Part shown: positions 1-7,838 of the stretch, piece after piece
How positions within the stretch are numbered: the first letter of the stretch is position 1
How the letters are laid out: each line of letters begins with the position of its first letter
From: Cephalothrix spiralis
Taxonomy: Eukaryota; Nemertea; Palaeonemertea; Archinemertea; Cephalotrichidae
Assembly: GCA_032353305.1 (NCBI GenBank)
Contig: JAUCNG010385037.1
Location: 1-11,004 of the forward strand
DNA length: 11,004 bases
Direction: 5' to 3'
Translations under genes and position numbers: made by a program
The notes under the pieces: generated by a model
What the model was told of the DNA's origin: nothing
Seen by the model: only the letters and a program-made list of their open reading frames with translations
Database searches by the model: none

Positions 1-60
1 GCGGGCATCGCCGAATCGCCGCCAATTTTAGCCGGCGGGCCGCCTATTTGCCGATCCAAA
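1..60. other. GC-rich edge of an unidentified repeat
   Basis: The first ~60 bases are rich in GCCG and CGCC words and far more GC-rich than the AT-rich DNA that follows. No open frame or known motif is visible. It probably belongs to a repeat that continues to the left of the window. This is inference from base composition only. Confidence 0.3.
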
Positions 61-84
61 ATGTTACCTGGGATGGCCATAGTA

Positions 85-298
85 GGGGCCGTCTTACCCC
101 ACAGGGGTGGGTAAAACGGCCCCCATGACAAAAATCTTTAGTGTCCAGTATTATGGTTTTAGTGAAATATATTTTGAGTAATAAGAGCATAACTCATTTT
201 TTCATAACGCTGATCGTTCAAGAACATTAATTCAACGCCGCTGCACTATTTCTTCCTGGGAAAAAGTAGACTTCAAGTTAGGGGGGCCGTTTTGCCCC
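85..298. repeat. GGGGCCGTYTTACCCC / GGGTAAAACGGCCCC inverted-repeat cluster
   Basis: A 17-18-nt arm at 85-102 is followed, after a few bases, by its near-perfect reverse complement at 107-123, giving a tight hairpin. A related palindromic word, GGGGCCGTTTTGCCCC, recurs at 283-298. Three related GC-rich palindromic copies within 215 bp of AT-rich DNA suggest the ends or subterminal repeats of a small non-autonomous DNA transposon. No family is recognised and no target-site duplication was identified. Confidence 0.5.
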
Positions 299-353
299 GC
301 TCTCCCCTATGGATTTGATAAAATCAGAAAAACATATCACCCTATAGATTTTC

Positions 354-380
354 ATTACGTCATAAAAATAATGACGTCAT
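354..380. promoter_or_regulatory. Two CRE/ATF-like palindromes
   Basis: ATTACGTCAT (354-363) and ATGACGTCAT (371-380) lie close together; the second contains the perfect CREB/ATF core TGACGTCA. They sit about 240 bp upstream of the recognisable part of the broken DEG/ENaC copy. They could be remnants of its control region or a chance pair. The remaining DNA from 381 to 600 is AT-rich with no recognisable gene. Confidence 0.2.
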
Positions 381-617
381 AGTAAATATCTCTCTTATGA
401 TCTCTTATTACCTTTACCTTTAATGATTCAATTTTGTTTATTAAAATCATTAAAAAAAATCATTATTACTGATTAGATGTTTATTTGACTTCATTGATCA
501 TTATTAAATCTATGAAAATTATAATTTATACAATTAAATATTTTGTAATCTTGCATGAAGTATGGGTTTATTTCTTATTGCAGTGGAGGTACTTAAAACT
601 GTAAAACTGTTCTAGAG

Positions 618-1436
618 TATGTTAATGGAACAGAAATGTGTTATGTTATTAAAAGTAAGAGACAGACAACCGTTTCGCTTTTTATTTACAGCCCTAATAC
701 ATATCATTTCAAAATACGAAATGGCCAACAGAGGCGAGAAATGTGGCCAGGATACGTCATGTACTTCGATGTCGATTTGACCGTCACAGAACATACAAAA
801 ACACCACGGTTCGAATGTAGTGAAGAAGAATCTCAAAACTTGACATATCCGTTATTGAATAGTTCCACCAGTATCGTCTCAACTTCAGACGAAGAGATAT
901 TTCAAAAATTCATGATACAAAAATAAGTGATTATCAATTTCAAATGCTACATTCCTGCCTATCCAATACAGTTAGAATACTTACATACGCTCTTGGCCAG
1001 GAATTAATAGTCAACTGTGGTTTTATAAAATCTTTAAAAGTAGTCCTCAATTTATTGAGTTGATGGGAAACAAGTTTGATGTATATAAGAATATTTCGAT
1101 GCTATATGAAACTGACATGGGTAAAGCAAGACTGATGTTGCTTAAAAATACTTTGTTGCATGATTACTTTTCAATGATTACAGTCAATTTGCCTGCATAT
1201 TGGATAACTAAAATAAACTTCAAACCTAAAGACACTCTATTATCATTAATTGGAAACATAGGAGGACAGGTTGGTCTACAGGTATGTGCTTTATGGTTAT
1301 TATAGAGATTCTTCATTTTATTTATATTTTGATGAACTTTTGGATAAAAAAACTCATAGCAAGGCGCAGAGAGTCCTTCGATATCACTAGCACTGGTAAT
1401 TCAAATATTGAATCAATCACAATCACAATGCCATAG
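618..1436 (+). pseudogene. Decayed DEG/ENaC sodium-channel copy
   Basis: This is a broken relative of the intact channel gene at 2458-3936. Segment 1 (636-926) matches intact residues ~152-158 and then ~211-287, including the HTKTPRFEC and NLTYP motifs. It ends at an in-frame TAA (924-926) where the intact gene has a Glu codon, and homology continues past the stop (CYIPAYP at ~945-965). Segment 2 (~991-1305) matches the WPG...FDVYKNIS...GGQVGL stretch. The TM2-like residues (MVIIEILHF...) continue in another frame from 1293 to a TAG at 1434-1436. Compared with the intact copy there is an in-frame ~138-nt gap near 660, a ~155-nt gap near 966-990 (frame-breaking) and a 4-nt gap near 1285 that removes the G-x-S filter. 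TM1 and the N-terminus are not found upstream. It cannot encode a channel. The two copies are only about half identical in the best segment, so the duplication is old. Confidence 0.88.
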
Positions 1437-2457
1437 CACCGTCTCTGAATTGTATTCTTTCTGCATGCTCATTTACCAAGGTAGCGAAAGTTTCCAGTTG
1501 AAACATTGAATTATCCAAACCATATCAACTTTATCCTTCAAATACCTTCTTACCGAACAAGTTTGTCCTATCATTTCATGTCGGTCTTTCAGTTCAGATT
1601 AATGTTGAGAGAAGGCCTCGGAAACCTATTAAATGGCTCCTGCCTCTCGCTCAGTTTATTCGCAAATACTGTGTGCATGTGTTTAATGCATATTTTTATG
1701 ATTAAGGGTCGAACCTACCTTAGGCAAATAGTAGAACTTATCTGGACAATTCAAGCGATGCCAATATGATAAAGGTTTGAGCACTCCGGTTATAACTCGT
1801 AATTTACAACCTACGTCGCACCTAAAGAGTCTTAAAGTCGCCCGATTTGTTACTATCTATAGAAATATCGGGACACTGTGTTTTCTTGATCAACAAAAAT
1901 ACGAATGTTAAATATATATAAGTCTAAATCAAAGTCTAACTCAAACCAATTTCTCTTTGTAGAATATAACGACGTAATCAAGCATTAGGCTATGTACACG
2001 AACTTTGCTAATTAAATTTTTTTCTTGCAGACTTGCAAATTGTACAATTTAGTTTTTAAAGTGAAATAAATCTAAAAATTTGTAGTCACATGCACACTGT
2101 TTTCTGTTTCTGCCTATTGCTCTATTTTGTGTCCGATAACTTGTTTCTGTTTCTGTGCTACATTCATCCGTGTATGATATTGAAATAATCCCAGGAGCTG
2201 TTCTAAGAGTGCAACTGCCAAAACAATTATTATAAAGAGTTAATTAGGAGTTGGAAAATTATAGAGAGCTCTTAATGTTTAATAGAATTGGTTTTCCGTT
2301 ACTAATGAGTTATACTTCAGTTTTTAAGAGTAGAACATCACCATTCAGTTTCGATTCAATTTGTGAATATTGAAAATGTAGTTCTTGTTTATCAAATTTC
2401 AAGGACGTTTCATGTAAAATTTTGAAAAAAACTTAATGCAGAATCTAATTTGGAAGC
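1437..2457. other. Intergenic spacer between channel copies
   Basis: About 1 kb of AT-rich DNA separates the pseudogene from the intact channel gene. An 87-codon open stretch at 1506-1769 (+) has no domain, signal peptide or family resemblance that I recognise, and I treat it as chance. A TTTCTGTTTCTG word occurs twice (around 2100 and 2145). An AATAAA lies at 2065-2070, too far from either gene to assign. The promoter and 5' UTR of the intact channel should be in this stretch, but no clear TATA box was found. Confidence 0.4.
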
Positions 2458-3936
2458 ATGGAGGAAGCAGAAACTGCGTCTCGAAAAACGATATGGAGGT
2501 TACTGAAAGAAAACTGTGGCCTTTCATCCATACCTGGCTTACAAAGAACAACCGTTGGATCAAAAATAATAAGGGGGATTTACGCTTTGGCGGTGGTTTC
2601 GTTTCTTGGCATTGCTTCTTTCTTTGCATGTGCCTCGATTATTAAGTATCTCGAATATGAACAGATTATGACAATGAAACAAACATTTGAACACGATGTA
2701 TACTTTCCTGATGTAACCTTATGCATTCAAACCCAACGTTATTATTGGAGTGGGTTAACCATTAGGCAGAAACAATCTCGAGATGAATATAAGAAAGGAA
2801 TGGATTACCTAGAGAAAAAGGTTAACAACTTTTCAGACAAACACTTGGAATTGATGTATGACATTTTTGATAACATGGAAGACAATCTAATGACTGAAAT
2901 CCACAGTGCTAAAAGTAAGCGACAGAGAAGAGTGGATCTAGAGGAATATGCGTTTTATTGTTACACAACTTTTAGAGGGAAAAAACACAGGAAATGTAAA
3001 ATTAAGTTGGAATACGACTTTGCTGACAAGAAATGTTACATTTTTTACAATGACAAACCAACGACTAAACTCGGTATTTTAATTTTTAGCAAGTATGAAG
3101 TCTTGGCCGAAATTGGATATTCTTCGAAAGAATTAAAAGTTCGGCCAGGTATAATGGCGAATATCGATGCTGAATTAACTTACATTTCACACATAAAAAC
3201 ACCCAAGTTTGATTGCAAAGAGCATAGATACGCTAATTTAACATATCCGTTTTCGGACTACGGAGGGAAATTGATATCAATAGATGATAGGAAATACAAT
3301 CAATATATATTACACAAAGAGGTAATTGATATATGTATTTGCTATATTCCTACTTATCCAGTAGAATTTGGAGAGAGTTCAATTAAAAATATGAAAAGCT
3401 GTTTTCATATTGATCTTTGGGAAAAGATGAACTTGTCTAAGATTTATAGAAACATATTGTGCATTTACAAACAAAAACAAAAAGAGAGAAGAATTAAGGT
3501 TTGCAAAAATACTATGGTAACGGTTTCCTCCCTATTTCTACCATGGCCTGGACTATTCAGGCAACTTGAAATCTACAAACTACTGAAATCTAGATCAGAA
3601 TTTAAAAAGTTACTCATAGGAAAATTCGACATCTATAAAAATATATCAAGGATACAAGAAACAAATGACGAAGAAGCAAGGCAGCTACTGATTAAAAATA
3701 CTTTCTTAATGAATTATATCTCGAAGATCAAATTTAATATACCGGTTCAACGTGTACAGCAAGTTGAATACAAACTAAAAGATACAATCCTGTCTGTTAT
3801 TGGCAATGTTGGGGGACAAATAGGTTTGTGGACAGGAATGTCATTCATGGTAGTATTGGAAATGTTGCATTTTCTCTACCTTATGATTCATTTTTACATT
3901 AAAAAATTAATATCAACACGTAAAACACCTAAATAA
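2458..3936 (+). CDS. DEG/ENaC-family sodium channel subunit
   Basis: This 492-residue single-exon frame encodes an amiloride-sensitive-type sodium channel subunit, a plasma-membrane protein that works as a trimer. A short cytosolic N-terminus leads to TM1 (~37-62). The post-TM1 motif FPDVTLC is at 83-89. The extracellular domain has ten cysteines (89, 168, 180, 193, 253, 293, 295, 315, 335, 349) and N-glycosylation sequons at N124, N260, N325 and N395. The pre-TM2/TM2 block GGQIGL (452-457), filter G460-M-S462 and E468 are hallmarks of the family. The cytosolic tail is only ~11 residues. Length is slightly below the usual 500-650. ATG 2458 is the first in-frame Met after a stop at 2446-2448 and has A at -3 and G at +4. 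Two oddities are SIPGL (24-28), where the family normally has a His-Gly gating motif, and a furin-type R-Q-R-R at 155-158. Ligand and subfamily (ASIC, peptide-gated or degenerin) cannot be told. It converges on the zinc-finger exon downstream. Confidence 0.93.
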   Translation: MEEAETASRKTIWRLLKENCGLSSIPGLQRTTVGSKIIRGIYALAVVSFLGIASFFACASIIKYLEYEQIMTMKQTFEHDVYFPDVTLCIQTQRYYWSGLTIRQKQSRDEYKKGMDYLEKKVNNFSDKHLELMYDIFDNMEDNLMTEIHSAKSKRQRRVDLEEYAFYCYTTFRGKKHRKCKIKLEYDFADKKCYIFYNDKPTTKLGILIFSKYEVLAEIGYSSKELKVRPGIMANIDAELTYISHIKTPKFDCKEHRYANLTYPFSDYGGKLISIDDRKYNQYILHKEVIDICICYIPTYPVEFGESSIKNMKSCFHIDLWEKMNLSKIYRNILCIYKQKQKERRIKVCKNTMVTVSSLFLPWPGLFRQLEIYKLLKSRSEFKKLLIGKFDIYKNISRIQETNDEEARQLLIKNTFLMNYISKIKFNIPVQRVQQVEYKLKDTILSVIGNVGGQIGLWTGMSFMVVLEMLHFLYLMIHFYIKKLISTRKTPK

Positions 3937-4281
3937 GTGAGGTCGATTCATATAGATTGATCTAAGGCGTTATATTATATAAACTAATTGTCTAACAGAT
4001 CATATAAATTAATGAAAATAATAATTTTTTCTCTACCTAGATATTTTGTATATGTTTCGCCGCCTGCTTCACTTTTAATGATTGGTCACATTTTATTCGT
4101 TAACGGAGACGTTTATTCCACCAGTTTAAATTTATCATAATGTAGGAAATAATATTTAACGAGAGTCTGTATCTCATAGCTTTTTAGGGGCATCCTCACA
4201 TCTCACAGCACTTTAGAATATGATCTCATATTAATTAATATTATTCTAAGATATTAAAAAAAACATTTTAAAGACTAAATG

Positions 4282-4292
4282 AATAAAATAAA
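4282..4292 (+). terminator. Overlapping AATAAA poly(A) signals for the channel gene
   Basis: Two AATAAA hexamers overlap by one base (4282-4287 and 4287-4292), about 350 bases after the channel stop codon, which suits a 3' UTR of that length. The 3937-4281 stretch is AT-rich and shows no other gene. If they are used, the channel transcript ends roughly 120 bp before the stop codon of the convergent zinc-finger exon. Confidence 0.45.
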
Positions 4293-4430
4293 GTTCTGAT
4301 TAGATAAGTGTATAGGCCTATTATTTTCATTCGAATTTCTAAATATTTATAGAATTTTATCAAAAGTCTACATCAGCATTTTACACTTTTTCAACACTTA
4401 TCATATATGACTCTTATACAATCTTATATT

Positions 4431-4660
4431 TTAACAATCAGCTCCTTCATATATTTGGTTGTGAACTGAAATTATATGTGTCTTTAAATTGTGTCGATGG
4501 GAAAATGCCTTTTGGCAGTACCTGCAGACATAAGGCTTTTCACCAGTATGGGTTTTGAGATGAGACTTCAGATGACTTGACCGTTGATTCTTTTTACCAC
4601 ATATTTGACATGTATATCGATCAGTATCGGCGTGAATTTGACCATAGTAGTATGTAACTC
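4431..4660 (-). CDS. Terminal coding exon with two C2H2 zinc fingers
   Basis: On the minus strand a consensus splice acceptor (AATATTTTCAG, ending at 4661) opens a 230-nt exon. It carries 2 nt of a split codon, then 75 residues and a TAA at 4431-4433. Finger 1 has C17, C20, H33, H37; finger 2 has C45, C48, H61, H66 (H-x4-H). They are joined by a canonical TGEKPY linker. Finger 1 has Asn where most fingers have Phe four residues after the second Cys. The likely role is sequence-specific DNA binding in the nucleus. A last exon bearing just two fingers is the arrangement of BTB zinc-finger genes such as lola, where alternative 3' exons supply different finger pairs; the match here is only architectural. 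Upstream exons would lie at higher coordinates and I could not find them in this window. There is no ATG because the exon starts at a splice site. Confidence 0.85.
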
Positions 4661-4936
4661 CTGAAAATATTGAAAATTAATACATATTTTAATAAAAGTT
4701 TATAAAAGTTTTAATAGAAAATTTAATACTTTATTAATCCACGATACAGTTGAATATAGACATTGAAGTAGAGAACTCCTTGAAGTAGACGACGCGAAGA
4801 GGATATTCAGCAATAGGGAAGATACGACGAATCTTCTTCTTCTAAATAGGGCGCCAGATGACTTCTCAAATAGACACAAGTGTCCGCGTGCCGAGCATTT
4901 AGAGCATTTACCCTTAGGCCTGTAGAACTATCCCGC
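4661..4936. other. Presumed intron of the zinc-finger gene
   Basis: This is the DNA upstream, on the minus strand, of the zinc-finger exon's acceptor. No further exon or domain is recognisable. The part from ~4850 to 4936 becomes more GC-rich as it approaches the SINE. The intron's donor site was not identified. Confidence 0.35.
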
Positions 4937-5157
4937 ACTCTAATCTATTTTCCATATACCGATTAGAGTCGGATTAACCCCGAAGAGAGGGACAGCGTCC
5001 CACTCCACGTATTTAACCTGACCGATTCACCCAGGAAGTGTGGGCTGAGTAACTTGCTTAAGGTCTCCCTACCCCCGATGGAAAGTGGTGTCGAGATCGG
5101 GTATCCATCCAGGGACCCCTGGATTTCAAACCAAGCCGCTCTACCACCTTGCCACCA
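4937..5157 (-). mobile_element. tRNA-derived SINE
   Basis: Read on the minus strand, the head starts near 5157 with GGTGGCAAGG. It then has an A box TGGTAGAGCGG (5136-5146), a plausible anticodon-like stem (CTTGG/CCAGG) and a B-box-like GGATGGATACC (5100-5110, two changes from GGTTCGATACC), at tRNA-like spacing. The body (to ~4937) contains AGGTTAAATACG and GGGACGCTGTCCC. A 9-bp stem, ACTCTAATC/GATTAGAGT (4937-4945 and 4961-4969), lies at the far end. The whole stretch is markedly more GC-rich than its surroundings. RNA polymerase III would start at the head, and copying would need a partner LINE. The decayed B box suggests an old copy. The 81-codon open frame across it is a by-product. The 3' boundary and target-site duplication are uncertain. 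Confidence 0.65.
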
Positions 5158-5690
5158 AAATCGATTCGTTATTTTGCGGCATGTTTGGGATCCAATGTTA
5201 TATTTCATATAACTCTAAATAATATTGTTGATTTATCATTGGCTAAATAGCCCTGATTACATTTGTGTAAACCCCGGTGTCTTTTCCATTTCCGTTTTAT
5301 CGGCAACATATATTTTCATCAGTCTCAATAAATCGTGAATGTTTATAACCAGCCTAGAGATATTTACCTAATGGGAACAAGTTATCAGGACAATACCATT
5401 CTTGTTTTCGACAAATTACTATTCCAGGGCCTCATTTAGGACAAAGGAAATTATCATATTATATACAGGTGTAAAAATCATTTAAGTTATTTATGTATGT
5501 ATAAGCTATGTATATTATTGTCAAAAATTGTCAAAAACTGACATTTTCTTACATACATGAATACATTTTATGATTTATAACACGCTATTCATATGACAAA
5601 AATCAAAATAAAATCAATTTTATACAGTATAATCTGTATGACTGAACCAATGACACTTCTGAATTTTTTACCTTAAATCCTACTTTAACA
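5158..5690. other. Non-coding AT-rich stretch
   Basis: This lies between the SINE and the hAT fragment. I see no gene, RNA or clear repeat, only short AT-rich direct words (TGTCAAAAA twice near 5520-5535). It is compatible with intron or intergenic DNA. Confidence 0.4.
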
Positions 5691-6031
5691 GATCTACAAA
5701 TTTTTCATCATCAGCAGCATAAAATGTTCCGCCGCGAACTTCTTCCGACCGAACTTCGCGCTTTTGTTAATGAGTATAGAAGTGAATTAGGCGAGCTCTC
5801 GTCAGTTTTAGATTTCCTATGCTTCTTGTTAAATGATCTTAAAGGCAAAATCGCGTCTTCGTTTTCTCAAATGTACAAATTATGTATTTTCATACCAGTG
5901 ACAGTTGCAACGGCCGAAAGGTCATTTGCCAAACTAAAGATAATTAAATCTTACCTAAGATCTTCAATGTCCCAACAAAGACTAGATGGATTAGCGATGC
6001 TTCCATCGATTTATTAGATAAGAGAAAATGA
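5691..6031 (+). mobile_element. hAT transposase fragment, C-terminal dimerisation domain
   Basis: The open frame (first ATG at 5724, but in-frame coding extends back past 5691) ends in IPVTVATAERSFAKLK, followed by YLRSSMSQQRLDGLAML. This is the signature of the hAT C-terminal dimerisation region, of the kind seen in ZMYM1-like hAT elements. Only the last ~100 residues remain; the DDE catalytic core and BED finger are absent. The reading frame stops at 6015-6017 (TAG), but in the +1 frame family-like residues IDLLDKRK continue to a TGA at 6029-6031. A one-base change near the end has therefore probably damaged even this relic. GGGGGCCCCC at 6047-6056 just downstream may be part of the old 3' end of the element. 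It is non-functional. Confidence 0.82.
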
Positions 6032-6087
6032 TTGAGATATTTGCAAGGGGGCCCCCAAGGGTAGTTCTAGCCTACGCTTACGTTAGT

Positions 6088-6277
6088 GTTTTTGGCTCAT
6101 CCTACGCCTACGTTAAGGTTTTCAGCGCCTACGCTACGAAAAACCCCCTACGTTAAGAAAATTTGCACGTTACTGACAAGGAGATTTCTGACGCCGGAGG
6201 CGGTGAGCCAGGAGGTCGCAGCCCTCCTCGCCAGAAGATAATTTAACGTTAACGTAGGCGTAGGATGCTCCAAAAAC
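6088..6277. mobile_element. 190-bp MITE-like element with 33-bp inverted ends
   Basis: The left arm 6088-6120 and the reverse complement of 6245-6277 match at 30 of 33 positions. Both contain GTTTTTGG..CATCCTACGCCTACGTTAA. The CCTACG-CTACGTTA word is also repeated just outside and inside the left arm (6071-6085, 6128-6137, 6149-6157). The interior (6178-6240) is GC-rich. There is no coding capacity. It is probably a non-autonomous DNA transposon or the foldback end of one, lying directly behind the hAT relic. A target-site duplication was not resolved. Confidence 0.7.
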
Positions 6278-6370
6278 AGCAAACTGAACGCTATTTTAAT
6301 GCATCGAATCAATAATATTTGCCAGTTTTGCATTACAAAAGTGGTTACCGAAAAAAGTTACCTTAATTGC

Positions 6371-6490
6371 TTACCTAAATATTTTAGGTAAAAAAGAAAT
6401 ATCAAAATATTTTTTACCCAGTTACTTTTTTAAACCTAATTTTTTAGGTAAAATGAAGATACCTAAACAATTTAGGTAAAGATACCTAAA
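6371..6490. repeat. Cluster of alternating TACCTAAA / TTTAGGTA palindromes
   Basis: TTACCTAAA-TAT-TTTAGGTAA (6371-6391) is a perfect 9-bp stem. ACCTAA-TTTT-TTAGGT follows at 6434-6449. TACCTAAA (6460-6467), TTTAGGTA (6471-6478) and TACCTAAA (6483-6490) follow in alternating orientation. Seven copies of the core in 120 bp on both strands form several mutually exclusive hairpins. The function is unknown; subterminal repeats of a DNA transposon are the simplest explanation. Confidence 0.7.
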
Positions 6491-6835
6491 AAAACCTTGA
6501 TAACAAACACCAAACGCTGCACAGCTGCATCAATAAATTAAAACAATACCATTTTTTGCACGATTTTCGGAATTAATATGCTGCTGCTATTTCCAATTTT
6601 TGACAGTATTTGACTGCTTTTTGAATTAATTTTACAGAAATACATCGATCATTATTTCATTTTTTCTCTCGAGGTCATGACCGTATCGTATCATATGTTT
6701 TAGGACAGAGACCCCAACTATTTTATGTCGGTAATAATGTCAAAATTATCATATTTTGCACTTTGTTTGGAATAACAGATAAATCCTTATTTTGTATTTA
6801 AAAATATTGGAAATGTGCAGGGCTCAAATATTTTG

Positions 6836-6920
6836 ATTGGTTATCATAATCGTAGGCTGTATCTACTATATATAGTCTACTAGAGCCTATCATGGTATTC
6901 AATTCATCAATTTAAGCAAG
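6836..6920 (+). promoter_or_regulatory. Probable TATA promoter and non-coding first exon of the pacifastin gene
   Basis: An inverted CCAAT box (ATTGG, 6836-6840) and a GATA-type TTATC (6841-6845) precede TATATATA at ~6867-6874. A start about 30 bases downstream (~6897-6905) would give an exon of only ~20 nt ending TTTAAGCAAG, followed at once by a textbook donor GTAAGT (6921-6926). The next strong acceptor before a coding start is at 8612-8614, one base before the inhibitor ATG. A TATA box plus a minute 5' non-coding exon is common in small secreted-peptide genes. The link between the two sites is inference. Confidence 0.5.
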
Positions 6921-7214
6921 GTAAGTTCATTTATTGTTTTAATTCATGGGGGTTTTAGAAAGCCTAGGTTGGTATGCAGTGGCGCCGAGTGGGTTAACAG
7001 GAAAAATATATATTATTATACCCTGACTTATGAATGAATTAGGTAAATAAATTAATCAACAAAAATCGGTGACACCGAAAATTGTTATAGTCTTATGTAT
7101 GAAGAAAATTTATTTCATATTTGTCAATTACAAGACTTGAAAAAGGGGTGACTTTGATCAAGCGGACGATCCCAATATTAGAGAAAAATGACAGAATTTG
7201 TACGCGTAGAAAAC

Positions 7215-7513
7215 ACGTTCACTGCCAGGTACGAGTTATCTCGCAAATTGGTGTTCCACTCCTTGCAAGGACGAGTTGAGACAGGACGAGTTATCTCGCA
7301 TGTCATGCTAATTCTTTAGACGTTGGTTATTAAGTGACGTATTCCCTGACGAAATAACACGTTACATTTACATCCTCATGATAAGTGTACCGTCAGTTTG
7401 TAATGACGAATTTACTCGCAAACGGTCAGGCGTTGGGGGTCCTGTAGTTGGATTAGATCAAAACTTAACCTGGCACATGCCAAAAACCGGATTTTAAGCC
7501 TGGCAGTGAACGT
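7215..7513. mobile_element. 299-bp MITE with 15-bp terminal inverted repeats
   Basis: ACGTTCACTGCCAGG at 7215-7229 is perfectly mirrored by CCTGGCAGTGAACGT at 7499-7513. The inside carries a subterminal word ACGAGTTATCTCGCA, itself nearly palindromic, at 7231-7245, exactly again at 7286-7300, and as ACGAATTTACTCGCA at 7406-7420. There is no coding capacity. The CACTGCCA-type end is reminiscent of piggyBac-like elements, but no clean TTAA duplication flanks it, so the superfamily is left open. Confidence 0.75.
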
Positions 7514-7838
7514 ATTAAAAAATTTGACTTTATTTGATAAAATATGATCACTAATTAATCTATGACATTCACGAAAATACTAATTTCTGATTGGTCAATT
7601 ACTATAGTGTTTAATTCCACATTTCATGGTCACTCGATTATAGATCATGCAATTTTTAAAGGCTTTACAAAAATGTGGGAATTCCGTTGGGTATGTCCCA
7701 ATATTTCTATCAATTTTAAACCCTCCATGAAATATCTGACATACCTACATGTAGTATACTATCGATGTACATTTTTTAAATGTCGCGTTCACTGTATCCG
7801 AATGTGTATATGGTATCGATCGGTATCAGATCAGCGTT

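Noticed and set aside
1282-1305. A 24-nt GT...AG stretch (CAG|GTATGT ... TATAG) in the broken channel copy as a mini-intron
   Set aside because: 24 nt is too short for a spliceosomal intron in animals, and the TM2 homology starts inside it (from 1293), so a 4-nt deletion explains the frame change better.
1506-1769. An 87-codon open frame between the two channel copies
   Set aside because: There is no start context, domain or family resemblance; composition looks like translated AT-rich spacer.
2399-2645. Open frames on both strands at the start of the channel gene
   Set aside because: They are other-frame shadows of the N-terminal and TM1 coding sequence.
2915-3089. An intron inside the intact channel gene (AAAA|GTAAGC ... 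TTTTTAG)
   Set aside because: The 175-nt stretch is open, its removal would shift the frame, and it encodes three of the extracellular cysteines including the KKCYIFYN segment.
5136-5157. A functional tRNA gene at the SINE head
   Set aside because: The T arm does not pair well, the B box has two substitutions and no acceptor stem closes, so it is tRNA-derived rather than a tRNA gene.
4963-5208. An 81-codon minus-strand open frame over the SINE
   Set aside because: It is the translation of the tRNA-derived SINE head and body, which explain the sequence fully.
6371-6490. Interstitial telomere repeats (TTAGG-like words)
   Set aside because: The TTTAGGTA words alternate in orientation and are not in head-to-tail tandem, unlike telomeric arrays.
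6371-6490. A CRISPR-like array
   Set aside because: The DNA is eukaryotic, repeats are only 6-9 bp, and there are no uniform spacers.
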